Assembly (NCBI GenBank): GCA_902729315.2
Contig: LR746272.1
Span: forward strand, 9,480,327-9,544,326
Length of the DNA stretch: 64,000 bases
Direction: 5' to 3'
Origin: Spirodela intermedia
Taxonomy: Eukaryota; Streptophyta; Magnoliopsida; Alismatales; Araceae
The translations under genes were made by a program, and so were the position numbers. Below the pieces are notes generated by a model. The model did no database searches and was not told the origin of the DNA. It saw only the letters and a program-made list of their open reading frames with translations. Numbering within the stretch: the first letter of the stretch is position 1; every line of letters begins with the position of its first letter. Of this stretch, positions 13,501-24,713 are shown piece after piece.

Positions 13501-13660
13501 TCTATGAAATGATCGAGGAAAAGTTGGAAATAAGCTCGAAATTCGGAGAAAGGAATTTATTTACCTGATCGACGGTCGACTCGGACGCGAGGGAGTGAAC
13601 CTTCCTGGCTCGCTCGAACAGGGCCGGGAGGGGTAAGTCGTCTATATCCCACTCCTCCAT
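6592..13660 (-). CDS. TAP46: PP2A regulatory subunit TAP46 (alpha4/IGBP1 homologue)
   Basis: Binds and stabilises catalytic subunits of PP2A-type phosphatases and acts downstream of TOR kinase in plants. Nine exons on the minus strand (13565-13660, 13333-13455, 12358-12444, 12101-12205, 11116-11280, 10920-10955, 10742-10813, 8068-8348, 6592-6829) join into a 400-residue protein, close to the usual length. The helical alpha4 N-domain is seen as PALFERARKVHS (aa 11-22) and NETKDDVSTANLKYLL (58-73). The conserved tail carries SVLDERARKAEAWHRQ, then RLPTMSIEEAGLREMEMM, and ends in AWDDWKDDNPRGAGNKKLTP plus Cys-Gly, a TAP46 hallmark. The ATG at 13660 gives the family N-terminus; an upstream in-frame ATG at 13687 would add nine residues. 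The gene is head-to-head with the CslG-like gene. Introns 4 and 7 carry a solo LTR and repeated DNA respectively. Confidence 0.96.
8602..9118. repeat. Pair of 124/123-bp direct repeats in TAP46 intron 7
   Basis: Copy 1 lies at 8602-8725 and copy 2 at 8996-9118, in the same orientation and about 394 bp apart. Both start TTTGAAGGGAG and share GACATAAACAG, CAAGATTTCTCCATTAT and CTCCATGATCGACGTTGTAAA. By eye they are about 85-90 percent identical. The whole lies inside the 2.4-kb intron 8349-10741 and does not touch exons. It may be a dispersed element present twice or an old segmental duplication. Confidence 0.85.
10339..10433. repeat. 18-bp direct repeat in TAP46 intron 7
   Basis: AGTTGCTATTAATCCCAC occurs at 10339-10356 and again at 10416-10433. 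Between them is a partly inverted relative (around 10373-10386, CAACTATTAGCAC), so the segment looks like a rearranged or nested repeat. Confidence 0.7.
10476..10525. repeat. (GA)n microsatellite, about 50 bp
   Basis: An uninterrupted run of GA dinucleotides within TAP46 intron 7. GA/CT runs recur elsewhere in this window. Confidence 0.97.
11571..11784. mobile_element. Solo LTR of a small retrotransposon, in TAP46 intron 4
   Basis: The 214-bp segment begins TGTTACG and ends CGTAACA, giving TG...CA termini within 7-bp inverted ends. It is flanked on both sides by the identical pentamer ATCAT (11566-11570 and 11785-11789), the 5-bp target-site duplication expected of LTR retrotransposon integration. 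A TATAAAT motif sits at 11708-11714 and a short palindrome at 11670-11693. No second LTR, primer-binding site or coding sequence follows, so it fits a solo LTR left by LTR-LTR recombination. The size suits a small Copia-like or TRIM element. It lies within intron 11281-12100. Confidence 0.88.
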
Positions 13661-14181
13661 CTCAGGAAGCAGAAATCGAGAGAACAAAGACCTAGAAACC
13701 CACCAACAACTCTCAAAGATCTCGCTCAGCAGATACTGCAGAGAGAGGATCCCGCGAGGGTGGCCAACGTAGGAGCCTGCGAAGGGACCAACCCAGAGAA
13801 CCTACTTCCTTCGATCTCTCCCTCTCCCTGTCTCTCCACCAACCTCTTCAACCGAGGCAATGACGGTCCCCCTTCCCGCTTCCGTGAGAGCGCCTATTTA
13901 ATCTGAACGCCACGTCCGAAGCCTCCAGATGAAAACTTCCAGAACAAATCCTCCATTACCAGCTACGCTTTCTAATGGGCCGTAGACATTTCGAGAAAGG
14001 CCTAGGCTCAGTAACAGCCCTAGGCCCAATAAAAGGCCCATCAATAGACAGGCTATTTATGCTTGTCATTTATATAACACGAAATATGTCCGTGGGGACG
14101 AGTATCTGTGAGGGGAAGAAGACGGACCCCCGTAGCCGCTTCTGCTATCCGGGAGAGTGAGCGACAGAACCACCGGCAAGA
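13661..14181. promoter_or_regulatory. Shared promoter between TAP46 (-) and CslG-like gene (+)
   Basis: Only 521 bp separate the two start codons, which point away from each other. Three site II/UP1-type elements are present: TGGGCC at 13976-13981 and GGCCCA at 14023-14028 and 14035-14040. Such elements bind TCP factors and are typical of growth-linked housekeeping genes, which suits TAP46. Whether they act on both genes is inference. Confidence 0.7.
14071..14077 (+). promoter_or_regulatory. Probable TATA box of the CslG-like gene
   Basis: TATATAA lies 105 bp upstream of the ATG at 14182, a normal distance for a plant gene with a short leader. No equally good TATA box faces TAP46, which fits a housekeeping promoter on that side. 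Confidence 0.6.
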
Positions 14182-17100
14182 ATGGTAACTTTCGCCAGCG
14201 AGGAGGGGGAACCCGACGTCCTCAACACCGTGCAGGTGGCGCCGCTGGTCCATCTCAACCGCGCCCATGCCGTCATCTACTCCTGTGCCATCCTGGGCCT
14301 CCTCTACAACCGCGCCCACTCCCTCCTCCGCTCGCCGGACCACCTCTCCTTCGCCCTCTTCCTCACCATCACTGTCGCCGACCTGGTCTTCGCCTTCATG
14401 TGGGCACTCGCACAGGCCTTCAGGTGGCGCCCCGTGCGCCGCCAAGAGTTCCCACAGGTTCTCGCCCGCGAGGTCCCCAGGGAGGGATGGCCGGGCCTCG
14501 ACGTGTTCATCTGCACGGCCGACCCCTACAAGGAGCCGCCGATGAGCGTCGCGAACACCGCCCTGTCGGCAATGGCCTTCGACTACCCGACCGACAGGCT
14601 GTCCGTTTACATATCCGACGACGGGGGCTCGCCGCTGACGCTGTTCGCGTTCATGGAGGCGGCGAGGTTCGCCAGGTACTGGCTGCCGTTCTGCCGGGAG
14701 CAGGGGCGGGTGGAGAGGTGCCCAGAGGCCTATTTCCGATCGGGCGCCGGCAGCGGCGGCCACTGCGAGAAGATCAAGGTACGAAAGCGGCCCCTCCGTC
14801 TTCTTCGTTTTCCTCCTCATCTCTTCTCTGCTACACCAACACACACGTGATACTCTACTGCTACAAATGGCCGCCTTGTCGTTTCCGATTCAATTCATTT
14901 TTTTCCTATTTTCTTAGCGAATATTCCGTCGCCCACACTTCACCTAATCTTATGATAAAACCCCCAACATACTCAAAAGCTTGAGAAATCATGACAAAAT
15001 GTTTTCTCTGCAACCAAGAAGGGTATCAGGCAGAGCTCGTCATTTTTGGTCATTCAAAGGTAACCATATCTCATCATCCCATTTGAGGTAGTCGGATCTG
15101 GGACGGAATCCTTTGGTTGGTAGCGGGCAACGTCCGCCGAAACCACCGCCATTGGAGGAGATATTTGCGTCCCACTGTCCGATCGCTTCTCTCGACCGAC
15201 GCTCGGACAACGAAGGTTATTCTGTTATGTACATATATCAGTTGACCGTGGACTCTGGAGAAGACAAAAAGATTAGAACACCACCGGTTGCTGTCCAAGA
15301 CGTGGCCTGTCTGATCTCCTGATTACTGCCCGTTGTCCCCGTCTTCTCTGGGTACCTCCTATTCGGGGTGATTTACTGTTCTTATTTTGAAGAAGTCATA
15401 GATAATATCCTGGGAAAATATTTTAAATATGTACGAGCAAAGACCCCTTGAGAGGAACGCATCTAAAGAGAAGCATCTTGTCAAATAAAAATCCGTGATA
15501 TATTTATTAAGAGGAAAATGATAAACAAAAGTAAGCTTTTTTTAATGAGGAAACCAAGGTAGATGGATCCTTTCCTGGGTTCTTCTCTGCCGAACTCACA
15601 CGTGCTGGTTTTGTTAGGGGTGAGACTCCTGGTATCTTGTCATAATCATGTCATAATTATCAGTTCTGTAAGTGCACTGTTCTTCAAGTTCTCGTCGATC
15701 GTCGATTTTTATTATTTTTTGGGTCTGAAGCAGTTTGGTCTTATTTGCAGATAATGTACCAGAGAATGAAAGAGAGGGTAGAGAAAACGGTAGAGAGAGG
15801 TTGTGTTGACCCCGGCTGCATCACCTGCGAAGAAGAGCGTGAGATTTTCGAGAAGTGGAACTCTGGGTTCTCTCGCCAGGAACATCCGCCTATCATCCAG
15901 GTCAGACATCTCTTGAAGGTCATGCAGATTCGCTGTGGGAATGCAGGACTCGCAGAGAATACAGATTAAGATAAAAAAGGTCTTCTCTTTCGTGACACAG
16001 GTTTTGGCTGATAGCAGTAAGGACCTGGACATCTCCGACAGTCCATTGCCCAACCTCATCTATGTTTCGAGAGGCAAAAGTAGAGCCTCCCCGCACCATT
16101 TCAAAGCCGGCGCCCTCAACGCCCTGGTAATTCTCTTACTCCTTACATCTTGACCTAACTCGAGAAGGTTGATGTCTAGCACCTGTGCTTGATCATGTGG
16201 AAGCTTCATGGTTTAGTTTTTCTCCGAGGTTTTGCCGGATGAATCGCTCAGGATTGGCCGAGCTGACCGTAAGATATCAAGCTTGCAGATACGTGTGTCG
16301 AGCATCATGACGAATGGGGCGGTGATTCTGACTCTGGACTGCGACATGTACTCGAACGATCCCAAGGCCCCGCAGCGGGCTCTCTGCTACCTGCTGGACT
16401 CTGAGATGTCCTACAAGCTTGCCTACGTCCAGTTCCCGCAGCGGTTCCGGGGAATCAACAGCCACGACACCTACGGCGGCGAGCACAAGTACCTTTACCA
16501 GATCCACCCGCAGGGGATGGACGGCTTTCGAGGACCTTACTATCTGGGCAGCGCCTGTTTCTTCTCCAGAGCCTGCTTCAGGGAGGCCTCTTCTCCCCCA
16601 TCACCAGCGGCGTCCCTGTCGGCGGGGAGGCTGCCCGGGGATTCCATAAGCTCTGAGACGGTAATTGGGAAAGCTCACCTGGTGACAGGCTGCGACTATG
16701 AAAGAGGCACAAGCTGGGGCTCCACGGTGAGTTCGAGCGGGCCATTTCCCTTCTCCTTCCTTTTCTCTCCCCTTCTGAGACCTGAAAGCTTTTGCAGACT
16801 GGGATAAGATATGGGTCGCTCTCCGAGGACCACAACTCGGGTTACCACATGCTATGCAGGGGGTGGGAGTCGGTCTTCTGCGACCCGGAGCCGCCGGCGT
16901 TCCTCGGCGACGTGCCGATCACACTCAACGACGTGCTCATCCAGAACAAGAGATGGTCATTGGGGCTTTTGCAGGTGGGCTTCTCGAGGTACTCCCCCGT
17001 CATCTTTGGCTGCCGGTGGGCTCCCCTGCCGATGGCTATGTGCTACGCACGCTACGCGTTCTGGCCGATCTGGTGCATTCCCGTGTCGATCTACGCCGCC

Positions 17101-17768
17101 CTACCGCAAGTAGCGCTGGTCTATCAAGTTCCCCTTTTCCCGAAGGTCCTGCCGCCGTCCCCTATACCTTGTTCATTCCCTCTTGTGGTTGATCCTAACT
17201 TGGAAATCGACAACAGGCGTCGGACGCATGGTTCTACTTGTACGCCTACCTCTTCTTGACTGCCTACGCCCAGGACCTCATCGACTTCCTGGGAGCACGA
17301 GGGACTGTTCGAAGCTGGTGGAACGACCAGAGGATGTGGATGATCCGGGCGGTCACGTCCAACCTCTTCGGCGTCTTCCAGTTCTCTCTGCAGAAGATGG
17401 GCTTCTCTGGCTCTGGGTTCAACGTGACCAGCAAGTTGATGGACGACGAGCAGGTAAAGAGATACGACGGAGGCTTCTTTGACTTTGGGGCTGAATCACC
17501 CTTCTTCGTGTCGCTGGGGACGATCGCGGTGATAAACCTCGTCTCCTTGGCGGTGGGTCTCGGTCGGAGCCTGAGCGGAGGCAGCCTCCAAGACATGTTC
17601 TTACAGGTGCTCCTCTCAGGCTTCGTGGTGGTCAACTGCTGGCCAATCTACGAAGCCTCGGTGCTGAGGGCGGACAAGGGGAGGATGCCGGTGACGGTTA
17701 TCCGATCCTCGCTGTTCCTCGCCGGGGTAGTGTTCTGCGCAGCGTACTTCACATTCTCTACGGTCTAA
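14182..17768 (+). CDS. CslG: Cellulose synthase-like protein, CslG type (GT2 glycosyltransferase)
   Basis: Membrane GT2 enzyme transferring sugars from UDP-sugars. Six exons (14182-14778, 15751-15900, 16001-16126, 16289-16726, 16798-17145, 17217-17768), all phase 0 and GT-AG, give 736 residues, typical of the CslG/E group. Two N-terminal membrane helices (about aa 30-43 and 54-78) precede a cytosolic catalytic domain with the D,D,D,QxxRW signature: DDGG (146-149), DCD (308-310), ED (447-448) and QNKRW (486-490). C-terminal membrane helices follow. It lacks the CesA zinc-finger and plant-conserved regions. The segment YVSRGKSRASPHHFKAGALN and LTLDCDMYSNDP look closer to CslG than to CslE, by recall. 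Relatives in the CslG/M group glucuronidate triterpenoids for saponins in some dicots, so the substrate could be a polysaccharide or a triterpenoid. CslE remains an alternative. A decayed second copy follows downstream. Confidence 0.92.
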
Positions 17769-18060
17769 GTCGTCGTCTGCCACATTGGATTATTTTCTTA
17801 TCTTGAATCGTTCGTTTTGAGTCGACGCTATATTCATCTGAAATACAGCGAATCCGTAGGGCGGCTGATGATCAGTGCTACGAGTGATGAGAGATGCGAG
17901 AGGAACAGAGGATGTTCTAGATCTACTAATCTGACGTATTACCCTTCGCCTTCCGCGTAGACACGAAGGACCTCTTTCCATTAGATATAGTCGTCAACTT
18001 GCCGGTCCACCAGCCCGCAGACACTTTCCAGAGGTTGCGGTGGTCTCAAGGGAAAGCAGA

Positions 18061-18235
18061 ATGAAATCTTCGTCGGAGGACGAGTGCGAGTGCAACTCCC
18101 CCATCCTCAACACCCGTAGCCTTCCTGTGGACCGTCGCCCAGGCCTTCAGTTGGCCAACCCGTGCGTTGACTGGAAGGACTGGATAGAGCTCGACGTGTT
18201 TCTTCTGTAAAGGGCACCGCCGATGACCCAACGGA
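18061..18235 (+). pseudogene. Decayed exon 1 fragment of a second CslG copy
   Basis: Begins with an ATG at 18061 followed by an ILNT stretch matching VLNT in the intact gene's N-terminus. FLWTVAQAFSW then parallels FMWALAQAFRW, and LDVF and PPM parallel the intact LDVFICTADPYKEPPM. Frame changes and a TAA just after the LDVF homology break it, and the segment between the matches is shortened. It lies about 300 bp past the stop of the intact CslG-like gene, in the same orientation, so it looks like the dead half of a tandem duplication. Confidence 0.75.
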
Positions 18236-18699
18236 GACGTATCCGTTGGGTTGTCATTTATAGAGTTTCCTGCACTATAATTAAGCAGATCTTTGTTAGG
18301 GTTCTGATTGCAAGCATCCCGCGTCCTCAAGTCACGGCTGGCTCGCGTTCTCAGATAATCCACACGATGGAGCAAGCCAAACCGCGGCGGCTACTCCATC
18401 CAGGAATTCTTCCCCAGCGGGTGAAGAGTGACGTCTTGGGGACAAACGAGATGCCGATTAAGGATGGAAGTAACTATGGATATGGTGGAGGCCGGCCAAG
18501 AGGTGAGGTTACAACTGGCCACTTTGAGTCCGTCGTGGCCTAGAGGAGATGATCCAGAAGGGCGTCGAAGCATTCCCCGCCGCCCGAGGCTGGCACTCCC
18601 TTTGTCCATGATACAAAGAGAACGCCCTACTATCAACGTACAAAGGACCCTAGAGAGGGAAGACTAAGCTGCCGCAAGAAGTCGTGGATCCAAAGGCGG

Positions 18700-18810
18700 T
18701 GACCTCGCCAGAGGGCCAGGCCGCCAGCCCTCCTGTTCGGCTTCTCTTGCGACCCTGAATGGCCTGGTGCATATCCACTTCTGAGAATTCATTTCGTGGT
18801 TGATGCTAGA
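18700..18810 (+). pseudogene. Possible remnant of CslG exon 5
   Basis: CTGGTGCAT with its flanks (about 18762-18776) resembles the intact exon 5 around the WPIWCIPVS codons, and TTCATTTCGTGGTTGATGCT resembles the start of intron 5 downstream of it. The match is short and interrupted. I call it only because recognisable exon 1 and exon 6 fragments lie on either side in the right order. Confidence 0.35.
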
Positions 18811-18947
18811 GGAGGATGAGGAGGAGAAGACACGGTAAACATCATGATGGAATAGTTCCTACCTCCCGAAGCGCTCATTGCAGCATCTGGTTATGGCTTA
18901 CCCCTAATTTTAAACTACTTCTGAGAATTCATTTCGTGGTTGATGCT
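18777..18947. repeat. 31-bp direct repeat within the CslG pseudogene zone
   Basis: An identical 31-bp stretch starting ACTTCTGAGAATTCATTTCG occurs at 18777-18807 and at 18917-18947, 140 bp apart. It suggests a local duplication or insertion during decay of the CslG copy. Confidence 0.9.
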
Positions 18948-20205
18948 TTTTCTGAAGAAAAATTATTTTTCTCCACTTTTCAGTTTGGACTTGGGGAATT
19001 ATTTCGCCGTTTTGTGCGTCTTTATCATTCCATAAACTACACAGAATTATTGAGGCATGAGTATTTAGTCCAACGCATATCCACACTAAGTCTTTCATAT
19101 TAAGTAGAGGATTGATGAAATCAAGATTTAGCATGTTTCACTCATCACTAAGTGAAACCCATGGACTTTGTCTCCAAATTGTGGAGTAAGCATGATTGAC
19201 CAAACTTATATAAACTCGTGTGTAAATCAAGCTTGACTGTATCCCACAACTTAGTAGCAACAATAAGAAAAGTCTAATTCATTCTCCTCTTGAATTATAG
19301 GGTTACTGAATCTCAACAAATAGTTATAACATTAGACTGTAACATATTATAATGATATTTTAACCCCACAAAAAATACTTTGATGCCTTTTAAATCGTAA
19401 AAAGGCTTCAAAGTTTTCCTATTGACAACTTATGCAGCGTGTTGAAGGCGTAAGTTAATATGACATTTTATCTATCTTAATAAGTGAAAAAAAATCATAT
19501 GCATATTTCAATGATAATAAATAGATAGAAAATATTATTTTGGTAATAATAGTTTTTTCTTCAAGACTAGTTTCAATTGAAGACCCTCTTAATCATCGGC
19601 AACAACAAAGATGGGTTTTAGTTTAGCCCAGTGAATTTTATTTTAGTCCTAATAAATCGTCACAAAGCAACAAATTATATCAACATAGGACAAAGTGGTT
19701 AGAATATGGTAAGATCCAAGGAATTATATTTAATGACTAATTATCCTAATAAATATTCAAAATATGATACTATATCAAATTTATACATAGAACTTATTAA
19801 ATATACCTTGAAAAACAAGATTTGTGGGATTAGTGGTACTTGAAATTTTCAAATAAGTATATGTTATGGTTCCTTGGCTGAGAACTACATATTATCATTT
19901 TGTGTCCCATCATCTTTAGGTGATAAAAAATCACCCTACATAATGCCCCCAATTAAAACATGAGATCGTGTGTACAACTGCCTGAAATGACTTTCTCCAT
20001 GTAAACCCTACTAACCTTCTGATGTAGTATTTATTCTCTACCTATGACCATGTGTCATGCGTAGACATGTGGCTCTAACACCAATTGAGCTTATTGACAA
20101 AGTTATCCTTATTTTTTCACGTCAAATTTAATTATTCGCATGGATTATGAAGGTAATATTGACACATTATCAATATAGATACTCAATATATGATCAAAGT
20201 GATAA

Positions 20206-20620
20206 GTATATTTCTTCTTGTCCACTTATGCTCAAGATCTAATGGACTTCTTGAGGGCAAAGAGAACACTATGGCAAAGGTGGAACAGTGAAAGAATGTG
20301 GATGATTCACTGAGTCATGTCTCATCCTTCTGAGGTGGCCTGATTATCATGTCAGCATCTTTGCATCCCACCCGTTGGATTCCATGTTACAGATAATGTT
20401 ACATAAAGCAAGGAAAACAAGCAATGGCTCTTTGATTTAGCACGAATTATCCCCTCTTTTGTGACCTCAGGCACCATTTCCATGATGTTATGTTGCTTCC
20501 TTTGTTATGGGTCTTGTCAAAATATTTATACTAGGTAACATAGAGTGTGTTGCAATATTCTCATTTTACGTTTGCTCATATTAATTGCCAGCCTATTTAT
20601 GAGGATATGGCATGGAGTTT
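20206..20620 (+). pseudogene. Decayed exon 6 (C-terminal) fragment of a second CslG copy
   Basis: Translation gives YFFLSTYAQDLMDFLRAK and then RWNSERMWMIH, parallel to YLFLTAYAQDLIDFLGAR and WWNDQRMWMIR of the intact gene. TGA stops follow at once. Weaker matches continue (IIPSFVTSGTISMM to the SPFFVSLGTIAVI region), and NCQPIYEDMAW near 20592-20617 parallels NCWPIYEASVL. The fragment is much more AT-rich than the intact exon, consistent with long neutral decay. Together with the exon 1 fragment at 18061 it marks one ancient tandem copy of about 2.6 kb. Confidence 0.85.
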
Positions 20621-22445
20621 GTCAAGTATTGTAGAACTCTTGAATTTGTTGACTAAGATTGAATCATAAGCTATCTTATCATCAAATAAGTTCTTGTATC
20701 CATAAGAAACAACCATCTGCCTTCAATATAATTCTCTCTAGTTTATAGTGACTTTTCCACGTAATGTGATTGTCACTTTATATCCGATTATTTTATATTT
20801 TTCTAACCTAATAATATAGAGAAATTATGCTATACAACTATCATATAAATTATGGATATTTTATAAAGTTGGATATCCACGTCAAAAATAAGTGGCCACA
20901 AAAAATATAAACTTGGCTTTCAATCGCAAGATCCTTTATTCTCCTAACATGTATTTAATTGTTAATCATCAGAATACTGTTCGCCTGAAAAATGGATCGT
21001 CGCCACCATCACTGTTGGGAACGTGCCCCTACGTCCGGTCCTTTGACTTAGAGGCCTCATCTGGCGGGCCCGCCTTTGAGCTGACGCGGATCTATGATGA
21101 GTCAACGTCATCGTGGCCGCTTTGTTCGTCGTCGTGCTAGCGCTAGCTCACGTTCTTCCTTACTCCATTTGAGTTCGTTATCGAAAGGCGGGACACTGCC
21201 AGTCTGCGAAAGCAGGCGAGTCCAGCTTATCGGGGAAGGAGATCCGCGATGCGGAAACGATGGGTAGCAGGGTCCCCATCATCCGCCTACTGGGCCAGTC
21301 GTCGTCATCCCTGTTCTCCAGTGAGGAAGGGCCCCCCAGTTCCCCCCACCAGCCGTCGGAAGGCCAGACCAGCCGCAGAAATTTTGCGTTTAATCTTTAG
21401 CGAGGAGGACGTGGAGGAAGATGACAGCGCTGCCATGGCGGTGTCTGCCGCGACTGAATTGGAAAGGAGATCCCCTCAGTAGGGGCACGTTTCTCCGCCG
21501 CCCTCGCCGACCGCCGTCTCTCTTCCCCACCCCGTGAGGGCCAACCATCATCCCCATCGTCCACGGGGAGAAGAGCAGAAGCTTCCGCCAGGAGGTAGGG
21601 CTCATCATCTTGACTCTCAAAGCCCTCGCCGCAATGGTGAAATCTGATATGGATTCCCCGATCTTCGTCGTGAACAGGGACGAAGATTGGTCAAGATCCG
21701 GCCCCGCATCGAAGGCCGGCCATCAAGTGACTATCCGTCGTAGAAAGCCAGTCCAACTGTGAAAGAGCTGTGGCGATGGCCTGTCGAGCGCTGATGCGAT
21801 TGGAAGCTTGTAGACGACAACTCCGTCGCCACATCTCTGATTATTTCTTCCGGACGGACTCATCTTCCTTGTCCTTGATTCTAGGGTTCTGCGTCCTCTC
21901 TCTCTCATGTGGTGTGAAAGTCAGTGAAAGGACGGAAATGGTGGGTTCTCTTCTTCTCGTGGTAATATTGTAATAGTAACTTGAATGGAGAACTCCGTAG
22001 ATTTTGGTGACTGAAAAACAGGGAATGATTCCCATGAGTTTCTGCAACCTGTCGGTGACGCGCGATCTCCCCCGTTTCCACTTCATCTCCAGTGGAGAGA
22101 GCAGCCTACAAGAAACCACCTATGAACCTCTAACCCAAATAGCCGCGTCTTCTACTGACGAGTCCATCGCCACTTTGTCCTCTCTCTCTCTCTCTCTCTC
22201 TCTCCTCTCCCTGATAGGAACGAAATTCACCAGTTTTCGGCTTGAATTTCTTCGGTAGCATGTTGATCTGAGCGGGAAGATCAAAATTCCGTCAAATACT
22301 GACGATGGAAGTGGGAGACCTGGTTGTGGGTCTCGCTGCTCCCCCAGACCAAGCTGCGTTTATTCGGGTAATTCGCGATTTTGCTTCCAGGCACTCATCT
22401 CTCTTCGTCCCCACGAAGGATACCTGAGTAGTTTCGAGGTACGGG
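20621..22445. other. Intergenic region upstream of the coiled-coil gene
   Basis: The first part is AT-rich like the pseudogene zone; from about 20990 the DNA turns GC-rich. Short open frames occur, for example from the ATG at 21260, which reads MGSRVPIIRLLGQ and a Ser-rich stretch before a stop, but none is recognisable. Some could be missed 5' exons of the downstream gene, whose family usually has a longer N-terminus. A (CT)n run lies at about 22180-22204, probably in the leader. Confidence 0.45.
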
Positions 22446-24713
22446 ATGGAAGGGGAGACCCCCCAGAGCTCGGAGTCCGAGGTGTCGGAGTTGAAGAGAC
22501 TGAGGGCAGAAGACGGCAAGGACAACGAGAAGATCGCGGGCATCTTCGCCTCCCGAGAGCAGAAATGGATTGCGGAGAAGCAGCAGCTCAACCTCGAAAT
22601 CGAAGCCATCGTCTCCCGGCTCCGCCTGGTCGAGGCCCAGAAGGAGGAGGCCGTTTCCGATTACAAGATCAAGATCGAGGAGAGGGATCGCGCGATAGAG
22701 GAGGAGACGAAGAAGTGGGTGGAGATGGAGCAGAGGCTCCGGGCTGCAGAGCATTCCGGAGAGAAAGCGGCGCGGGACCATGCGGCCGAGCTGTGGAGGC
22801 ACAAGAAAGCATTCGCGGAGCTCGTTTCCAGCCACCGCCAGTTGGAAGCTGAGATGGGACGCGCGCTGCGGCAGGTCGAGGCGGCTAGGCAGGAGCTCGA
22901 GGAGGTGTTTCAGCAGAGGGAAGAAGCCATCGCGATGGTTGAGCAGCTGTCGGCGGACATTATTATGATGCGCACGGATGCAGAGAAGAAGGACAGGGTT
23001 CTGTCGGCGATGCTGCGCAAGTCCGAGTTCGACGCGGCCGAGAAGCTCTCACTGAAAAGGGAACTGGATATGTGCAAGGCGAGGGAGAAGGAGGTGGAGC
23101 TCGAAGACCGAAAAGGTCCGGCGGGGATTCACAACCACAGAATATTTTTTCTTGATTACTTCCAAGATAGCGAATTCGTTCCTCCGGAAACAGGCAGCAT
23201 CAATGTGGCCACAGACGGCGGCGAACCACTCGCACCTCCCCTCGGTAGGGACAGCCAAGAACTAGGTAACTCCAACCCACCCCCTGATTCTCTCTTCTTT
23301 CTCTCGTCTTTAAGATTCTGACTTGTGCAGAAGAATTCCGTTTGATGCAGATGCAGAAAACGTAGGACAACTTCGAGGTTGGGTCCGTTCGGAGATGGAG
23401 GGGTGTGCGAGCGTCCTCCGGCAGAGGCACTACGCCGACATCGAAGCGTTCGCGGAGCAGATAAGGCGGAAAGATGAGAAACTGGAAGCTTACCGGTGGC
23501 GAGTACTCACCGCGGAGCTCCAGTCTGAGAGGCTCCAGTCCCAAGTTGAAGGACTGGAGGGTAAGCTCTCCAGCCTGCGGGAAGAGAGCGCCAAGCTGGA
23601 GGACCTGCTGCTGGACAGGGAGGAGGAGCTCAGATCACTCAAGAAGCAAATCAGTCTCCAATTGCAGTATTGTCGGAAGAGCGACTCGAATCGTTCGCCC
23701 GCCGCTTCGCCCACCGATTCTCGCTCTCTCTGGTCAGAAGTGTACAGAAAAGGGCAAGAAGAACCAGAAGAAACCGGGGCAGGTGGGAGCACCCCTGTCC
23801 TAAAGGACCAAAGCAGGGCCATCAATGGCGTGAAACAGATAGAGATGGAGCCGCAACAAGAAGAGAAACAAAAACGCGGAGGGAGAGCGGAAGACGCTGC
23901 CCGGACAGGAAGTTCCACTCCACCACCATTCTCACATCACTATGTCGCACCTGATCGCCAAAGGTGGAAATTCCCCTCAGGTTCTGAGATTTTCGATAAG
24001 ATACAGGGTTCTGGGCTCACGGCCCTCGGCAAGGATACTTCACGGAAGGTGGACCTCCACGCCCTCGGCATCTCCTACAAGATCAAGAGGCTGAAGCAGC
24101 AGCTTCTTGCGTTCGAGCAGATGGCTGGGGTTCAAGCTCCGCTTCAAGTGACCTGCAGAGATGTAGACCGTACGCCGGACGAGAAGGAACAGCAGCAGAT
24201 GGGCTTCCTTCAAGTGCTGCCTCTGCTTAACAAGCAGGCAAGAAAGTACCGATCCCTCGAGGAGAAAGCCGACGGCCTTTGTCTGAGGATGGTAAGGATC
24301 CGGCTCAGAACATATTTTCTTACTTCTCGATGATCCGGAAAACGCTAACTTCAAATTCTAAGCAGGAGAGCGAAGCCGACGGAAGAAGCCGAGGGCCAAG
24401 CCTGGAAAGCTTCCTCGAGGAGGCGTTTCAGCTCCAGAGGCATATCGTGGCGGCGGGGCAGAGATTGCTGGAGGTGCAGTCCCAGCTCGCCGGCTGCGTG
24501 GTCGACGCGGACGACGAGCGTTTCCAGGACTTCAAGGCAGGGCAGTTTGCCGACGTTATGAAGACTCTCCTGAGGGACATTCAGAGGGGACTGGAAGTGC
24601 GGGTGGCTCGCATCATCGGAAACCTCGAGGGAACGTTAACTCGTGACGGGATTCTGCACATCAGCCGTCGCGAGGACGGCTCACAGGAGCTCGGTGCAAA
24701 AAACGGAGCTTGA
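22446..24713 (+). CDS. Coiled-coil protein of the DUF7653 / CAP-Gly-linker-like family
   Basis: Function unknown; relatives are annotated as myosin-heavy-chain-like or USO1-like because of their coiled coils. The best model uses exons 22446-23265, 23351-24291 and 24366-24713 and gives 702 residues. Residues 1-220 are an almost unbroken Glu/Lys/Arg-rich coiled coil. A conserved block DIEAFAEQIRRKDEKLEAYR starts near 23440 and runs on as a coiled coil to about 23670. The C-terminal third has the family pattern: LGISYKIKRLKQQLLAFEQ, then LLNKQARKYRSLEEKADGL, then FLEEAFQLQRHIVAAGQ and LEVRVARIIGNLEGTL. The end of exon 1 is uncertain: donors at 23115 and 23265 both keep the frame. Relatives from memory are nearer 900 residues, so upstream exons may be missing. 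A stop-ended frame KRSPDETAPRRSQAKFPGHL starting after an AG at 24871 might be an extra 3' exon. Confidence 0.8.
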
